From Fidelibacterota bacterium 408169 (lineage in GTDB: Bacteria; Fidelibacterota; Marinisomatia; Marinisomatales; TCS55), in NCBI GenBank assembly GCA_002256485.1, contig NNSG01000002.1, forward strand, positions 124,001 to 188,000: a stretch of 64,000 nt of DNA. The letters run 5' to 3'. Positions 35,866 through 45,126 of this stretch are shown here, piece by piece; the first letter of the stretch is position 1, and every line of letters begins with the position of its first letter. The notes under the pieces are model-generated. The model worked only from the letters and a program-made list of their open reading frames with translations, did no database searches and was not told the origin of the DNA. A program made the position numbers and the translations under genes.

Positions 35866-37056
35866 ATGTATAAAAGATCCATTCATAAACAAATGCTTTC
35901 CCGACTAAAAGAGCCCCGGAAATTTATCCAGGTTCTGGCCGGTCCTCGTCAAACAGGAAAAACAACGCTGGCACATCAAGTGCTGGATGAGATGACAATT
36001 CCTGCACATTATGTTTCAGCTGATCAGCCATCTTTACAGGGGGATATTTGGATTGAACAACAATGGGAAATCGCACGATTGTTGATTAAAGAATCAAAAA
36101 AACGTACCGGTATTTTGGTCATGGATGAAATACAAAAATTGCCGAGTTGGTCAGAAACCATCAAAAAACTGTGGGACGAAGACAGCAAAAATAAAATTGG
36201 TTTAAAAGTTGTTTTGCTTGGGTCTGCACCTCTTCTCATTCAAAAGGGACTCACCGAAAGTCTGGCCGGTCGGTTTGAAATAATTTCAATCAACCATTGG
36301 TCATTTAAAGAAATGAAAGATGCATTTGGGTTTTCTTTGGATGAATATATCTTTTACGGAGGGTATCCCGGTGCGGCAGAGTTCATCCAAGACCATCAAA
36401 GGTGGAAAAGCTATATCAATGATGCATTGATTGAGACTACCATTTCCAGGGATATTTTGCTCATGAATCGAGTGGATAAACCCGCATTGCTGCGACGGCT
36501 ATTTTTTCTTGGATGTGAATATTCAGGACAAATATTGTCTTACAACAAAATGTTAGGACAACTCCAGGATGCGGGCAATACAACGACCTTGGCTCATTAT
36601 TTACATTTATTGTCCGGTGCCGGTATGGTAACGGAAATTAAAAAATATGCCGGTGAGCAAGTCCGTATACGGGGATCCAGTCCAAAATTGAATGTGATGA
36701 ATGCAGGATTAATGTCCGCCATCTCCAATTATGATATAAAATCAGCGAAAGAAGATTCTGAATATTGGGGTAGATTGGTAGAATCTGCCATTGGAGCACA
36801 TCTCATTAACAATTCAACACAATACAATATGGATATTTTTTATTGGCGACATATTAACCGAGAAGTGGATTTCATCATTAAACAAAACAAGTCCTTAATT
36901 GCTATAGAAGTAAAGAGCGGACAGCATAAAATGAGCCTGCCCGGAATCAAAACTTTTTCTGATCTTTTTAAACCAATGAAAGTTTTACTGATTGGAAACC
37001 AAGGAATCAAAATAGAAACATTTTTAGACAAACCGTTGGACTTTTGGATAAAATAG
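35866..37056 (+). CDS. AAA_14/DUF4143 ATPase with C-terminal nuclease-like fold
   Basis: The N-terminal ATPase has Walker A 'GPRQTGKTTL', Walker B 'GILVMDEIQKLP' and a sensor-like 'VVLLGSAPLL'. The C-terminal DUF4143 region ends with 'REVDFIIKQNKSLIAIEVKSG', a PD-(D/E)xK-like set of residues (about Asp335, Glu348, Lys350 from this start). The physiological role of this widespread family is unknown; it is patchily distributed and often looks laterally acquired. ATG at 35866 is preferred over the in-frame TTG at 35857. The gene is alone between a gene fossil and palindromic repeats. Confidence 0.88.
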   Translation: MYKRSIHKQMLSRLKEPRKFIQVLAGPRQTGKTTLAHQVLDEMTIPAHYVSADQPSLQGDIWIEQQWEIARLLIKESKKRTGILVMDEIQKLPSWSETIKKLWDEDSKNKIGLKVVLLGSAPLLIQKGLTESLAGRFEIISINHWSFKEMKDAFGFSLDEYIFYGGYPGAAEFIQDHQRWKSYINDALIETTISRDILLMNRVDKPALLRRLFFLGCEYSGQILSYNKMLGQLQDAGNTTTLAHYLHLLSGAGMVTEIKKYAGEQVRIRGSSPKLNVMNAGLMSAISNYDIKSAKEDSEYWGRLVESAIGAHLINNSTQYNMDIFYWRHINREVDFIIKQNKSLIAIEVKSGQHKMSLPGIKTFSDLFKPMKVLLIGNQGIKIETFLDKPLDFWIK

Positions 37057-37171
37057 TTAGTCTTTTAACAGAGAGGGTTATGAATATCAAAACTCCTGAC
37101 TTACCGTAGCTCAAGATGCTGCTATTTTGACATAAAACAATTCAATTCTAAATAAAGCACGATACAATATT

Positions 37172-37370
37172 CAACTCCTACGGAGTTGGTTCATTTTTGA
37201 CTTAAGTTCTATAGATATGAGACTCCCCCGACCTGTGGTACGGGACTGTAAGCTAACCAAGTCAAATAAATTATTTATCTAACCAATAGATTCTCGGAAG
37301 AATAATCCCATAGGGATTACATATTTATAGAAAAGAGAAACAAACAAAAACCGAACTCCCTTAGGGTTTC
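37172..37370. repeat. Cluster of three short palindromic (REP-like) elements
   Basis: Within the 377-bp gap after the ATPase gene are CAACTCC-TAC-GGAGTTG (37172-37188), TAATCCC-ATA-GGGATTA (37303-37319) and the imperfect GAACTCCC-TTA-GGGTTTC (37353-37370). All share a CCC/GGG or TCC/GGA core and a 3-nt loop, set in AT-rich DNA. They look like interspersed repetitive palindromes of the REP/RAYT kind. No transposase gene is present. No gene was found in this gap. Confidence 0.5.
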
Positions 37371-37433
37371 AATATTCAGTCTGCATGGATTTATACGCGA
37401 GGATAAGAATATTTTGAAAAAATGTTAATACAA

Positions 37434-38048
37434 TCAAATTTTGGTTTGCATTTCTTCTAAAATTCTGTCCAATTGTTCTTTGTCTTCAAAAATGTTAAAC
37501 CCATCTGTATCTACTACAAATACAGGAATATCTTCAATACTGCTAATCCATTTATTGTAGGCCACATTCAACGTATGTAAATATTCTGGATCGATTGATT
37601 TTTCATAATCCCGGGAACGGCTTTTAATGCGGGTGAGTAGAGTGTCTGTTGATGCTTTAAGATAAATAATCAAATCCGGTTTTTGCAAATAGGATGTCAT
37701 AATTCCAAATAAATCACGGTAGTTATTCCAATCTCTTGGATCCATAAATTTCATTTCCTGAAGGTTTCGGGCAAAGATTTCTACATCTTCATAAATTGTG
37801 CGATCCTGGATTACTCCACCATTAGACATGCTCATATCGTGATGGGATTTAAACCGTTTGTGCAAAAAGTAAACCTGCAGATTAAAACTCCAGCGGGACA
37901 TATCCCCATAAAAATCACCCAAATAGGGATTATCGTCCACTGATTCATAGTACGGAGTCCAGCCTAGTTTTTCTGCAACAATTTCTGTGAAAGTTGTTTT
38001 ACCAACACCAATATTTCCGGCTAATCCAACAAATGGTTGGTTTTTCAA
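37434..38048 (-). CDS. Deoxynucleoside kinase
   Basis: A 204-residue dNK-family kinase that phosphorylates deoxynucleosides for nucleotide salvage. The P-loop 'GNIGVGKTTF' is at residues 11-20, the substrate-binding 'YESVDDNPYLGDFY' follows, and 'QDRTIYEDVEIFA' carries the catalytic Asp-Arg pair. The lid 'LTRIKSRSRDYE' is present. Deoxyadenosine/deoxyguanosine kinases are the closest in form, but substrate choice cannot be told. It is 47 bp downstream of the ABC-F gene on the same strand. Confidence 0.9.
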   Translation of the reverse strand: MKNQPFVGLAGNIGVGKTTFTEIVAEKLGWTPYYESVDDNPYLGDFYGDMSRWSFNLQVYFLHKRFKSHHDMSMSNGGVIQDRTIYEDVEIFARNLQEMKFMDPRDWNNYRDLFGIMTSYLQKPDLIIYLKASTDTLLTRIKSRSRDYEKSIDPEYLHTLNVAYNKWISSIEDIPVFVVDTDGFNIFEDKEQLDRILEEMQTKI

Positions 38049-38095
38049 ATAATGATTCCTTTCATTTCAATAGGATTTTGATATATAATTTAAAG

Positions 38096-39976
38096 CTAAG
38101 TAAGCAGATGTTTAGAATGAAGAATCTCCTGCTCTTCCATCAATTCTAGATATTCAAGTTCCAGTATATTCATATTTTGCAAAGCTTGATTCAGTTTTTC
38201 ATAATCATCTGCATAGTCAGGATTTTTAGTGATAGCTCGTTCCGTTTTTATTTCTTTTTCAATTAACTTAAATCGTTTTTCAATCCATGTAAGTCTATTT
38301 TGAATTTTTTTCCGTTCTTTATAATTAGCTTTTACTTTAGACTCACTTTTTATTTTTTGCTTTGGAGATTCAGCAGATTTTTCTTCCTGTTTTTTCCACT
38401 CGTAGTATTCGTAATTCCCTTCAAACAATCGGATACCCCCATCACCAACTTCGCAGGTGAAATTAGTTACATTATTTAAAAAATGGCGGTCATGTGAGAT
38501 ACAGACTAGGGCTCCGGTGAATTGAGCCAATGCTCTTTCCACAACATTACGAGATACCATATCTAAGTGGTTTGTGGGTTCATCCAATAACAATAAATGG
38601 GCTGGTTTTACCAGCATCCTTGCCAAAGCCACGCGTGCTTTTTCACCCCCGGAAAGTACCTTTATATATTTTTCAATTTCATCTCCTGTAAATAAAAAAC
38701 TGCCAAGATAAGTTCTAATTTGGGTTTCACTCCATTCGGGACTTACACTTTGTACCGAATTAAACACTGTTTCATTTGGGTTAAGAATTTCCAGTTGGTG
38801 CTGGGCATAATAAGCACAACTCACACTATTTCCAATTCTGACTGCACCCGATGTAACTGGTTCTACACTGGCCAGTATTTTCAACAAGGTTGATTTACCC
38901 GCTCCATTATGTCCGACTAATCCAATTTTTTGTCCACGCTCCACAACCATATCCAAATTGTTAAATACTTCAATTTTCCCATAGTGTTTTGTCACATTTC
39001 TACAGGATGCCATATTTTGTGGTGGTCGACTTGGTTGGGGCAATCTAAAATTCATGGCATGATTTTGTTCCGTGGGTGCTTCAACTTTATCCATTTTATC
39101 CAGCATTTTCACCCGACTCTGAACCTGAGTCGCTTTTGTATTTTTTGAACGAAACCGTTCTATGAAGCGTTCTGTATCCTTGATCTGTTTTTGCTGATTT
39201 CGATAAGCATTTCTGTGCTGTTCCATACGCAACACTTTTTCTTCTGTGTATTTTGTATAATTCCCATGATATAACGTTACTTTTTTCAAATCTATTTCTA
39301 GAATGTTATTTATAGACCTATCTAAAAATGCTCTATCGTGACTAATCATAACTATCCCTCCTTTCCATTTGGATAAAAATGATTCAAGCCAAATAGTTGC
39401 TTCCAGATCTAAATGATTTGTGGGTTCATCCAGAAAAAGAATATCCGGTTCCTGTAAAAGAATAGAAGCCAATGCAACTCTCATACGCCACCCTCCAGAA
39501 AATACATCCATCGGTTCAGTGAATTTTTCATCGGAAAAGCCAAGGCCACTCAATATCTTTTTTGCCTTATCTTCAAGATTCCAACCGCCCAATGCTTCAA
39601 AACGGTGTTGTACATCGCCCAATTTGTTCACCAATTCCATATTATCATGGTCTTTCGAAATAGCTTCGGATAAGGCAAGAATTTGTCCTTCTAATTCACG
39701 GACTTCCGGATAGGCAACTAATACTTCTTCTAATATTGTCCGTCCCGTTCCAGCCACAATATCCTGCGCTAAATATCCGATGGTGGTCGATTTATCCACT
39801 TGTACATTCCCGGAATCAGGCGGTTCTTTTCTTAACATTATACGTAACAATGTAGTTTTTCCGGAACCGTTTGGACCCACAAGTCCGATACGCATTCCAC
39901 GTTTAATTGTTACATTTACATTATTAAATAAATCTCCATCCGGGAAGGATTTGGACAGGTTTTCAAGTCGTATCAT
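38096..39976 (-). CDS. ABC-F family ATPase
   Basis: A 626-residue soluble protein with two ABC domains and no membrane segments. Walker A sites are 'GPNGSGKTTL' and 'GHNGAGKSTL'; signature motifs are 'FSGGWRMRVAL' and 'LSGGEKARVAL'; both Walker B sites end 'LDEPTNHLD'. The linker between domains is charged and helical. The C-terminal ~90 residues form a Lys/Glu-rich coiled coil as in Uup/YheS-type proteins. ABC-F proteins act on the ribosome. A fossil of a similar C-terminal tail is found at 35.7 kb. Confidence 0.92.
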   Translation of the reverse strand: MIRLENLSKSFPDGDLFNNVNVTIKRGMRIGLVGPNGSGKTTLLRIMLRKEPPDSGNVQVDKSTTIGYLAQDIVAGTGRTILEEVLVAYPEVRELEGQILALSEAISKDHDNMELVNKLGDVQHRFEALGGWNLEDKAKKILSGLGFSDEKFTEPMDVFSGGWRMRVALASILLQEPDILFLDEPTNHLDLEATIWLESFLSKWKGGIVMISHDRAFLDRSINNILEIDLKKVTLYHGNYTKYTEEKVLRMEQHRNAYRNQQKQIKDTERFIERFRSKNTKATQVQSRVKMLDKMDKVEAPTEQNHAMNFRLPQPSRPPQNMASCRNVTKHYGKIEVFNNLDMVVERGQKIGLVGHNGAGKSTLLKILASVEPVTSGAVRIGNSVSCAYYAQHQLEILNPNETVFNSVQSVSPEWSETQIRTYLGSFLFTGDEIEKYIKVLSGGEKARVALARMLVKPAHLLLLDEPTNHLDMVSRNVVERALAQFTGALVCISHDRHFLNNVTNFTCEVGDGGIRLFEGNYEYYEWKKQEEKSAESPKQKIKSESKVKANYKERKKIQNRLTWIEKRFKLIEKEIKTERAITKNPDYADDYEKLNQALQNMNILELEYLELMEEQEILHSKHLLT

Positions 39977-40039
39977 TAGATAAGTAAAACGTAAATATTT
40001 AAAGTGTAATTAAAAACAAGCTCATATTGAATAACATAA

Positions 40040-41332
40040 TTACAGTCGGCCATCAATAAAATCGCCTTGATTTTTTATAAGTGATATTGGTTTAATAGTA
40101 TTTATTAGATTTGTATTCCCATCAATTTGTACTTGAATGTAATTATCCGTATGGCCAATTACCTTTCCATTTTTCATGTTTTCAAATAATACTGGACGGT
40201 TTGATCCTACAAATTGATCATGAAAAAATCGCCGTTTTTTATCTGAAAGTATATGGAGCATTTTACTTCGTTCAGCTCGTTTTTCTTTTGAAACTATTTC
40301 ACCCAATTCAATAGCTTCCGTATTGGGTCGCTCTGAATAGGTAAATACATGTAGATAGGAAATATCCAACTCATTCAGAAAATTATAGGTGTCGAGATAA
40401 TCATCATCGGTCTCGCCGGGGAATCCTACAATCACATCCACACCAATACACGCATCTGGAATAATTTGCTTTATTTGAACGACTCGATTTTTATACAAAT
40501 CTTGATTATATCTTCGGCGCATAGCACTCAAAATTTTGTCAGAACCGGACTGCAAAGGAATATGAAAATGGGGCATGAATTTGTTTGATTCAGCACAAAA
40601 TTCAATAATTTCATCAGTGAGTAAATTCGGCTCAATGGATGAAATACGAATTCGATCAATTCCGTTTAGTCTATCCAAATCTTGGATCAGATCAAAGAAT
40701 GTGTCTTTTGAACCTTTTCCATAATCACCAATATTTACACCGGTAATGACAATCTCATTAGCATCTGTTTCAGCAATTTCTTTTGCAACTTTCAGCGTAT
40801 TGGAAATGGTATCACTTCGGCTCTCGCCACGAGCCAGCGGAATGGTACAAAATGAACATGAGTAATCACAGCCATCCTGAATTTTTAAAAAGGACCGCGT
40901 TCTTTCCCCTGAAGAATAGGATGGAGTGAATTTATGAACGTGATCAATATCGGATTGAATCACTTTTGTTCCACCGTTTAAATCAATCGAATCTAAATGA
41001 TTCAATAAATTAAATTTTTCGTCAGTCCCTAAAACTAGATCCACGCCATCAATGGCGGCAATATCATTTGGCTTGAGCTGGGCATAACACCCAATCACCG
41101 CTACCGAAGAATCAGGATTACGACGCTTGGCTTGGCGAATCAACTTTCGTGCTTCTTTGTCGGCGTTATCCGTGACTGAACACGTGTTTAGGACGTAAAT
41201 ATCCGCTGTATCCCGGTAGTCAACTTTCTCAAATCCATGATGTAGAAAATCACGAGAAATAGTTGCTGTCTCGGAGAAGTTTAATTTACATCCCAATGTA
41301 TGGAATGCGATGCGTTTGGTTGGTGTACTCAT
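40040..41332 (-). CDS. mtaB: Threonylcarbamoyladenosine tRNA methylthiotransferase MtaB
   Basis: A radical-SAM methylthiotransferase that converts t6A37 to ms2t6A in tRNAs such as tRNA-Lys. The N-terminal UPF0004 cluster ligands are Cys15 ('HTLGCKLNFSE'), Cys51 ('LNTCSVT') and Cys82 ('IGCYAQ'). The radical-SAM cluster is in 'QDGCDYSCSFCTIP'. A TRAM-like domain forms the C-terminus. 'TLGCKLN' rather than 'TYGCQMN' favours MtaB over MiaB. Two tRNA-Lys genes at 11.8 and 12.7 kb encode likely substrates. An octamer tandem repeat abuts its start. Confidence 0.9.
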   Translation of the reverse strand: MSTPTKRIAFHTLGCKLNFSETATISRDFLHHGFEKVDYRDTADIYVLNTCSVTDNADKEARKLIRQAKRRNPDSSVAVIGCYAQLKPNDIAAIDGVDLVLGTDEKFNLLNHLDSIDLNGGTKVIQSDIDHVHKFTPSYSSGERTRSFLKIQDGCDYSCSFCTIPLARGESRSDTISNTLKVAKEIAETDANEIVITGVNIGDYGKGSKDTFFDLIQDLDRLNGIDRIRISSIEPNLLTDEIIEFCAESNKFMPHFHIPLQSGSDKILSAMRRRYNQDLYKNRVVQIKQIIPDACIGVDVIVGFPGETDDDYLDTYNFLNELDISYLHVFTYSERPNTEAIELGEIVSKEKRAERSKMLHILSDKKRRFFHDQFVGSNRPVLFENMKNGKVIGHTDNYIQVQIDGNTNLINTIKPISLIKNQGDFIDGRL

Positions 41333-41336
41333 TTTA

Positions 41337-41360
41337 TTAAGTGTTCAAGTGTTTAAGTGT
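41337..41360. repeat. Three tandem copies of an 8-bp unit
   Basis: TTAAGTGT-TCAAGTGT-TTAAGTGT, 4 bp before the mtaB start codon; seen from mtaB it reads ACACTTAA/ACACTTGA/ACACTTAA. The same octamer forms the core of the inverted repeat at 12561-12619. It could be a repeated protein-binding site or a slippage-prone tract in the 5' leader. Confidence 0.6.
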
Positions 41361-41364
41361 GGAT

Positions 41365-41393
41365 GTATTCATGTATCATGAGTACACGAATAC
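41365..41393. repeat. Inverted repeat upstream of mtaB
   Basis: GTATTCATGTA and TACACGAATAC pair at 10 of 11 positions with a 7-nt loop. It sits next to the octamer array in the 146-bp gap between mtaB and cimA, which are on the same strand. It could be a weak terminator for the upstream ilv-leu-cimA operon, although no T run follows, or a regulatory hairpin in the mtaB leader. Confidence 0.45.
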
Positions 41394-41478
41394 GTTTTCA
41401 CCTTAACACGTAAAATTTTTGGTGTGGAAATTAAGACTTATAAAAGAAAAATTTATTTATAGAAAAATGAAATTATAC

Positions 41479-43089
41479 TCAAACTTCATCCAAGATTGTT
41501 TCTTTATCTAAACTTTGTATTTTAAATAATCTATAATTAAAACTATCTCTTAAGGCTTCCCAGCTGGCTTCAATTATATTTTCTGATACGCCAATTGTTG
41601 ACCAACTGTCTTTTCCATCTGAACTTTCGATTAAAACACGAACCTTTGCACTGGTACCCTCCTGTTCATTCAACACGCGTACTTTATAATCTGTAAGTTT
41701 CACATCTTTCAGTGATGGAAAAAATCGGATCAACGCTTTCTTAATTGCATTATTCAACGCATTAACAGGGCCGTTTCCATCTGCAGCAGTATGTTCAATT
41801 TCACCATCCACTTTAACTTTCAGCATTGCATCTGCTTGACTATGACCTTTCTTATCATAGTTCACATTTACTCTTGAATCCAGTACTTCAAAAAATGGTG
41901 TAAAGTTTCCCTTCCGTTCTTGCAATATGAGTTCAAAAGATGCTTCGGCGCCTTCAAACTGATAACCTTCATGCTCCAAAGATTTAATCTGATTGACCAA
42001 ATCCTTGGTTAATTGTTTATCACCATTTAATTCAACATTGAGTTCATCTGCTTTAAATCGGATATTACTTTGTCCCGAGAGATCCGAAACAAGAACTCGT
42101 TGATGACTGCCCACCTTTTTAGGATCAATATGCTCATACATATTGCTATCTTTCATAACTGCGCTTACGTGAATTCCACCCTTATGAGCAAATGCGGATT
42201 TTCCCACATAAGGTGCCTGGTCATCAGGATGTAAATTCATGAGTTCATAAACAAAATGGGTTAATGGAGTTAATTTTTTTAAATCGATTTCAGAATGCGT
42301 TTTGAGATTCATTTTCAAAATTAAATTAGGAATTATCGTCCCTAGATTTGCATTCCCACATCGTTCACCTACACCATTAATTGTACCCTGAACATGGGTT
42401 GCCCCTGCCATGACTGCTTCCAATGTATTTGCTGTTGCAAGTCCACCATCATTATGGACGTGGACACCGATTCGTGTTTCAAAATTTTGTGAAACGATTT
42501 GAGTAACTTCTTGAACAAAACCAGGCAAAGAACCACCGTTTGTGTCACACAAGACTAATGTATCTGCACCACCATTTTGTGCTGCTTTTAGCATCTTCAA
42601 AGCAAAAGATGGAGATGCTTTATATCCATCAAAAAAATGTTCAGCATCAAAAATAACCCGTTTGCTTGCTTTCACCAAAAAGGCTACTGATTTTTCAATA
42701 AGTTTGGCATTCTCATCTTCTTCTAACCCAAGACCTTTTTCTGAATGCAGCTGCCACGTTTTACCAAAAATTGTGATGATAGGTGTATTTGCTTCTAGAA
42801 GGGCATTTAAATTTGAATCTGATCCAATTTTGTCTGGCCAACGGGCTGTGGACCCGAACGCACAGATTTGAGCCTGCTGTAGATTTAATTCTTCAGTACG
42901 CTTAAAAAATTCTTGATCTCGAGGGTTACTGCCGGGCCATCCGCCTTCTATAATATTGATTCCAAAATCATCTAATTTTTTTGCAATTCGTATTTTATCA
43001 TCTACAGATAAGTTAACGCCTTCACCTTGAGTACCATCCCGGAGAGTAGTATCAAATAGTTCGATCTTTTTTAATTTTTCATTTATCAT
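41479..43089 (-). CDS. cimA: (R)-citramalate synthase CimA
   Basis: CimA condenses pyruvate with acetyl-CoA to citramalate, opening the threonine-independent route to isoleucine. The protein has '[23 protein letters not shown]', '[15 protein letters not shown]' and '[16 protein letters not shown]', typical of the CimA branch, and a C-terminal regulatory LeuA dimer domain. The frame extends to 43104, but the ATG at 43089 makes an ATGA overlap with the leuD stop and starts at the conserved N-terminus. It is the last gene of the branched-chain operon, where LeuC/LeuD and LeuB can process citramalate. Confidence 0.9.
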   Translation of the reverse strand: MINEKLKKIELFDTTLRDGTQGEGVNLSVDDKIRIAKKLDDFGINIIEGGWPGSNPRDQEFFKRTEELNLQQAQICAFGSTARWPDKIGSDSNLNALLEANTPIITIFGKTWQLHSEKGLGLEEDENAKLIEKSVAFLVKASKRVIFDAEHFFDGYKASPSFALKMLKAAQNGGADTLVLCDTNGGSLPGFVQEVTQIVSQNFETRIGVHVHNDGGLATANTLEAVMAGATHVQGTINGVGERCGNANLGTIIPNLILKMNLKTHSEIDLKKLTPLTHFVYELMNLHPDDQAPYVGKSAFAHKGGIHVSAVMKDSNMYEHIDPKKVGSHQRVLVSDLSGQSNIRFKADELNVELNGDKQLTKDLVNQIKSLEHEGYQFEGAEASFELILQERKGNFTPFFEVLDSRVNVNYDKKGHSQADAMLKVKVDGEIEHTAADGNGPVNALNNAIKKALIRFFPSLKDVKLTDYKVRVLNEQEGTSAKVRVLIESSDGKDSWSTIGVSENIIEASWEALRDSFNYRLFKIQSLDKETILDEV

Positions 43090-43727
43090 GAAGTAAAAAG
43101 CCAAGGCTGCATTATTTGATGGTTTTTTTCAAATACTATTATTTCGTTTTCATGAGAAAGCGTCAAACCAATATCATCAAGTCCATTCAATAGCGCATTT
43201 TTTCTATATACTTCTAATTTAAACTCAAATACATTTCCTGAAGAATCTATTAGAATTTGATCTTCTAAATTCACAGTAAAAGTAAATCCAGTATTCTCTT
43301 CTGCTTTTTCAAAAAGAAACTGAATGATATCTTTACTAAAAGTGATTGGCAATATTCCATTCTTAAAGCAATTATTATAAAAAATGTCTGCAAAGCTTTC
43401 TGCAATTAATGTTTTAAATCCAAATTCTGCCAATGCCCACGGTGCATGTTCACGACTTGAACCGCATCCAAAATTTTCACGAGTTAATAATATTGATGCC
43501 TGTTGATAAGGATCCTTGTTTAATATAAAACCCTGATTTAATGGACGGTTGCTGCAATCTATTCCAGGCTCACCATGATCCAAATATCTCCATTCATCAA
43601 AAAGATTTGGTCCAAATCCAGACCGATGTATTGATTTTAAAAACTGCTTTGGAATAATTGCATCCGTATCAATGTTCGCTCGATCTAAGGGCGCAACAAT
43701 CCCGGTGAATGTGCAAAATTTTTCCAT
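43086..43727 (-). CDS. leuD: 3-isopropylmalate dehydratase small subunit
   Basis: LeuD closes over the LeuC active site to isomerise 2- to 3-isopropylmalate, and citramalate likewise. Conserved segments are '[16 protein letters not shown]' and '[13 protein letters not shown]'. The length of 213 residues is normal for the bacterial form. It lies between leuC (1-bp gap) and cimA (ATGA overlap). Confidence 0.95.
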   Translation of the reverse strand: MEKFCTFTGIVAPLDRANIDTDAIIPKQFLKSIHRSGFGPNLFDEWRYLDHGEPGIDCSNRPLNQGFILNKDPYQQASILLTRENFGCGSSREHAPWALAEFGFKTLIAESFADIFYNNCFKNGILPITFSKDIIQFLFEKAEENTGFTFTVNLEDQILIDSSGNVFEFKLEVYRKNALLNGLDDIGLTLSHENEIIVFEKNHQIMQPWLFTS

Positions 43728-43728
43728 T

Positions 43729-45123
43729 TTAATTTACCCATTCGTCATTGACGACATTTACAAAATATCCATTGATAGCGGCGGCGGCAGCCATTGGTGG
43801 GCTCACTAAATGAGTACGGCCACCCTGACCTTGACGACCTTCAAAATTACGATTCGATGTGGAAGCACATCGTTCACCCGGTTCTAATCTATCCGCATTC
43901 ATGGCCAAGCACATAGAACACCCCGGTTCACGCCATTCAAATCCTGCATCTATAAATATCTTATCCAACCCTTCCTGTTCAGCTTGTTCTTTTACAGGAC
44001 CAGATCCGGGAACAACCATAGCTAATTTGATTGAATTAGCTATTTTTTTTCCTTCAACCACTTTTGCCGCTTCCCTTAAATCTTCAATCCTGGAATTAGT
44101 ACAGGATCCAATAAACACCTTATCTAAAGCAATATCTTTTATTCGTGTACCTTTCTCTAAATCCATATAATTTAATGCAGGTTCATGGATTCCATTTTCA
44201 TTAAAAGGAATCATCCCATCTATATCTATCACCATTTCAGGTGATGTTCCCCATGTAACCATTGGATTGATGTCAATTGCATCCATTTCAACAATTTTAT
44301 CAAATTCAGCATCGGAATCACTTTGAAGTGTTTTCCAATATGTTACAGCTTTTTCCCATAATTCACCTTTGGGAGCAAACGGTTTTCCTTTTACATAATC
44401 AATCGTTGTTTGATCTACAGCAATTAATCCAGCTCTTGCGCCAGCTTCAATGGTCATATTGCAAACAGTCATTCGTCCTTCCATAGATAATGCTTTAATT
44501 GCATCACCACCAAATTCGATTGCATAGCCAGTCCCACCAGCCGTTCCAATTTTGCCAATGATAGCCAAGATCAAATCCTTTGCTGTAATACCTTTTTTTA
44601 ATTGACCATTTACCTTTATCAGCATATTTTTTGATTTTTGTTGGATTAAGCATTGGGTTGTCATTACATGCTCAACTTCTGATGTCCCTATTCCAAAAGC
44701 CAAAGCACCCAAGGCACCATGAGTAGATGTATGAGAATCTCCACACACAATAGTCATCCCTGGCAAGGTTAATCCCTGCTCTGGTCCAATTACATGAACG
44801 ATTCCTTGGTTGGGATCAGTCATTTTGAATTCTTTGATCTGAAATGAATCGCAATTTTCATCCAGAGTGTCTACTTGTAATTTGGATATGGGATCAGAGA
44901 TTCCTTTGTATCGGTCTTTGGTAGGTATATTGTGATCTGGAACAGCAACATTCGTTTCTGAGCGCCACAAAGAACGATTTGTAATACGCATTCCTTCAAA
45001 CGCTTGGGGAGATGTCACTTCGTGGATTAGCTGCCGATCAATATAAAGTAAGCTCGTTCCATCATCATTTTCGCGAACAAGATGTGATTCCCAAAGTTTA
45101 TCATATAATGTTTTTCCGCTCAT
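43729..45123 (-). CDS. leuC: 3-isopropylmalate dehydratase large subunit
   Basis: An aconitase-family enzyme with a [4Fe-4S] cluster. '[21 protein letters not shown]' and the cluster cysteines in '[12 protein letters not shown]' and '[11 protein letters not shown]' are visible. The 464-residue length matches the heterodimeric LeuC type. It is followed directly by leuD and preceded by leuA with a 3-bp gap. Confidence 0.96.
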   Translation of the reverse strand: MSGKTLYDKLWESHLVRENDDGTSLLYIDRQLIHEVTSPQAFEGMRITNRSLWRSETNVAVPDHNIPTKDRYKGISDPISKLQVDTLDENCDSFQIKEFKMTDPNQGIVHVIGPEQGLTLPGMTIVCGDSHTSTHGALGALAFGIGTSEVEHVMTTQCLIQQKSKNMLIKVNGQLKKGITAKDLILAIIGKIGTAGGTGYAIEFGGDAIKALSMEGRMTVCNMTIEAGARAGLIAVDQTTIDYVKGKPFAPKGELWEKAVTYWKTLQSDSDAEFDKIVEMDAIDINPMVTWGTSPEMVIDIDGMIPFNENGIHEPALNYMDLEKGTRIKDIALDKVFIGSCTNSRIEDLREAAKVVEGKKIANSIKLAMVVPGSGPVKEQAEQEGLDKIFIDAGFEWREPGCSMCLAMNADRLEPGERCASTSNRNFEGRQGQGGRTHLVSPPMAAAAAINGYFVNVVNDEWVN

Positions 45124-45126
45124 CTA

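Noticed and set aside
37057-37433. CRISPR array
   Set aside because: The palindromic elements differ in sequence, are only three, and are unevenly spaced; no cas genes are nearby.
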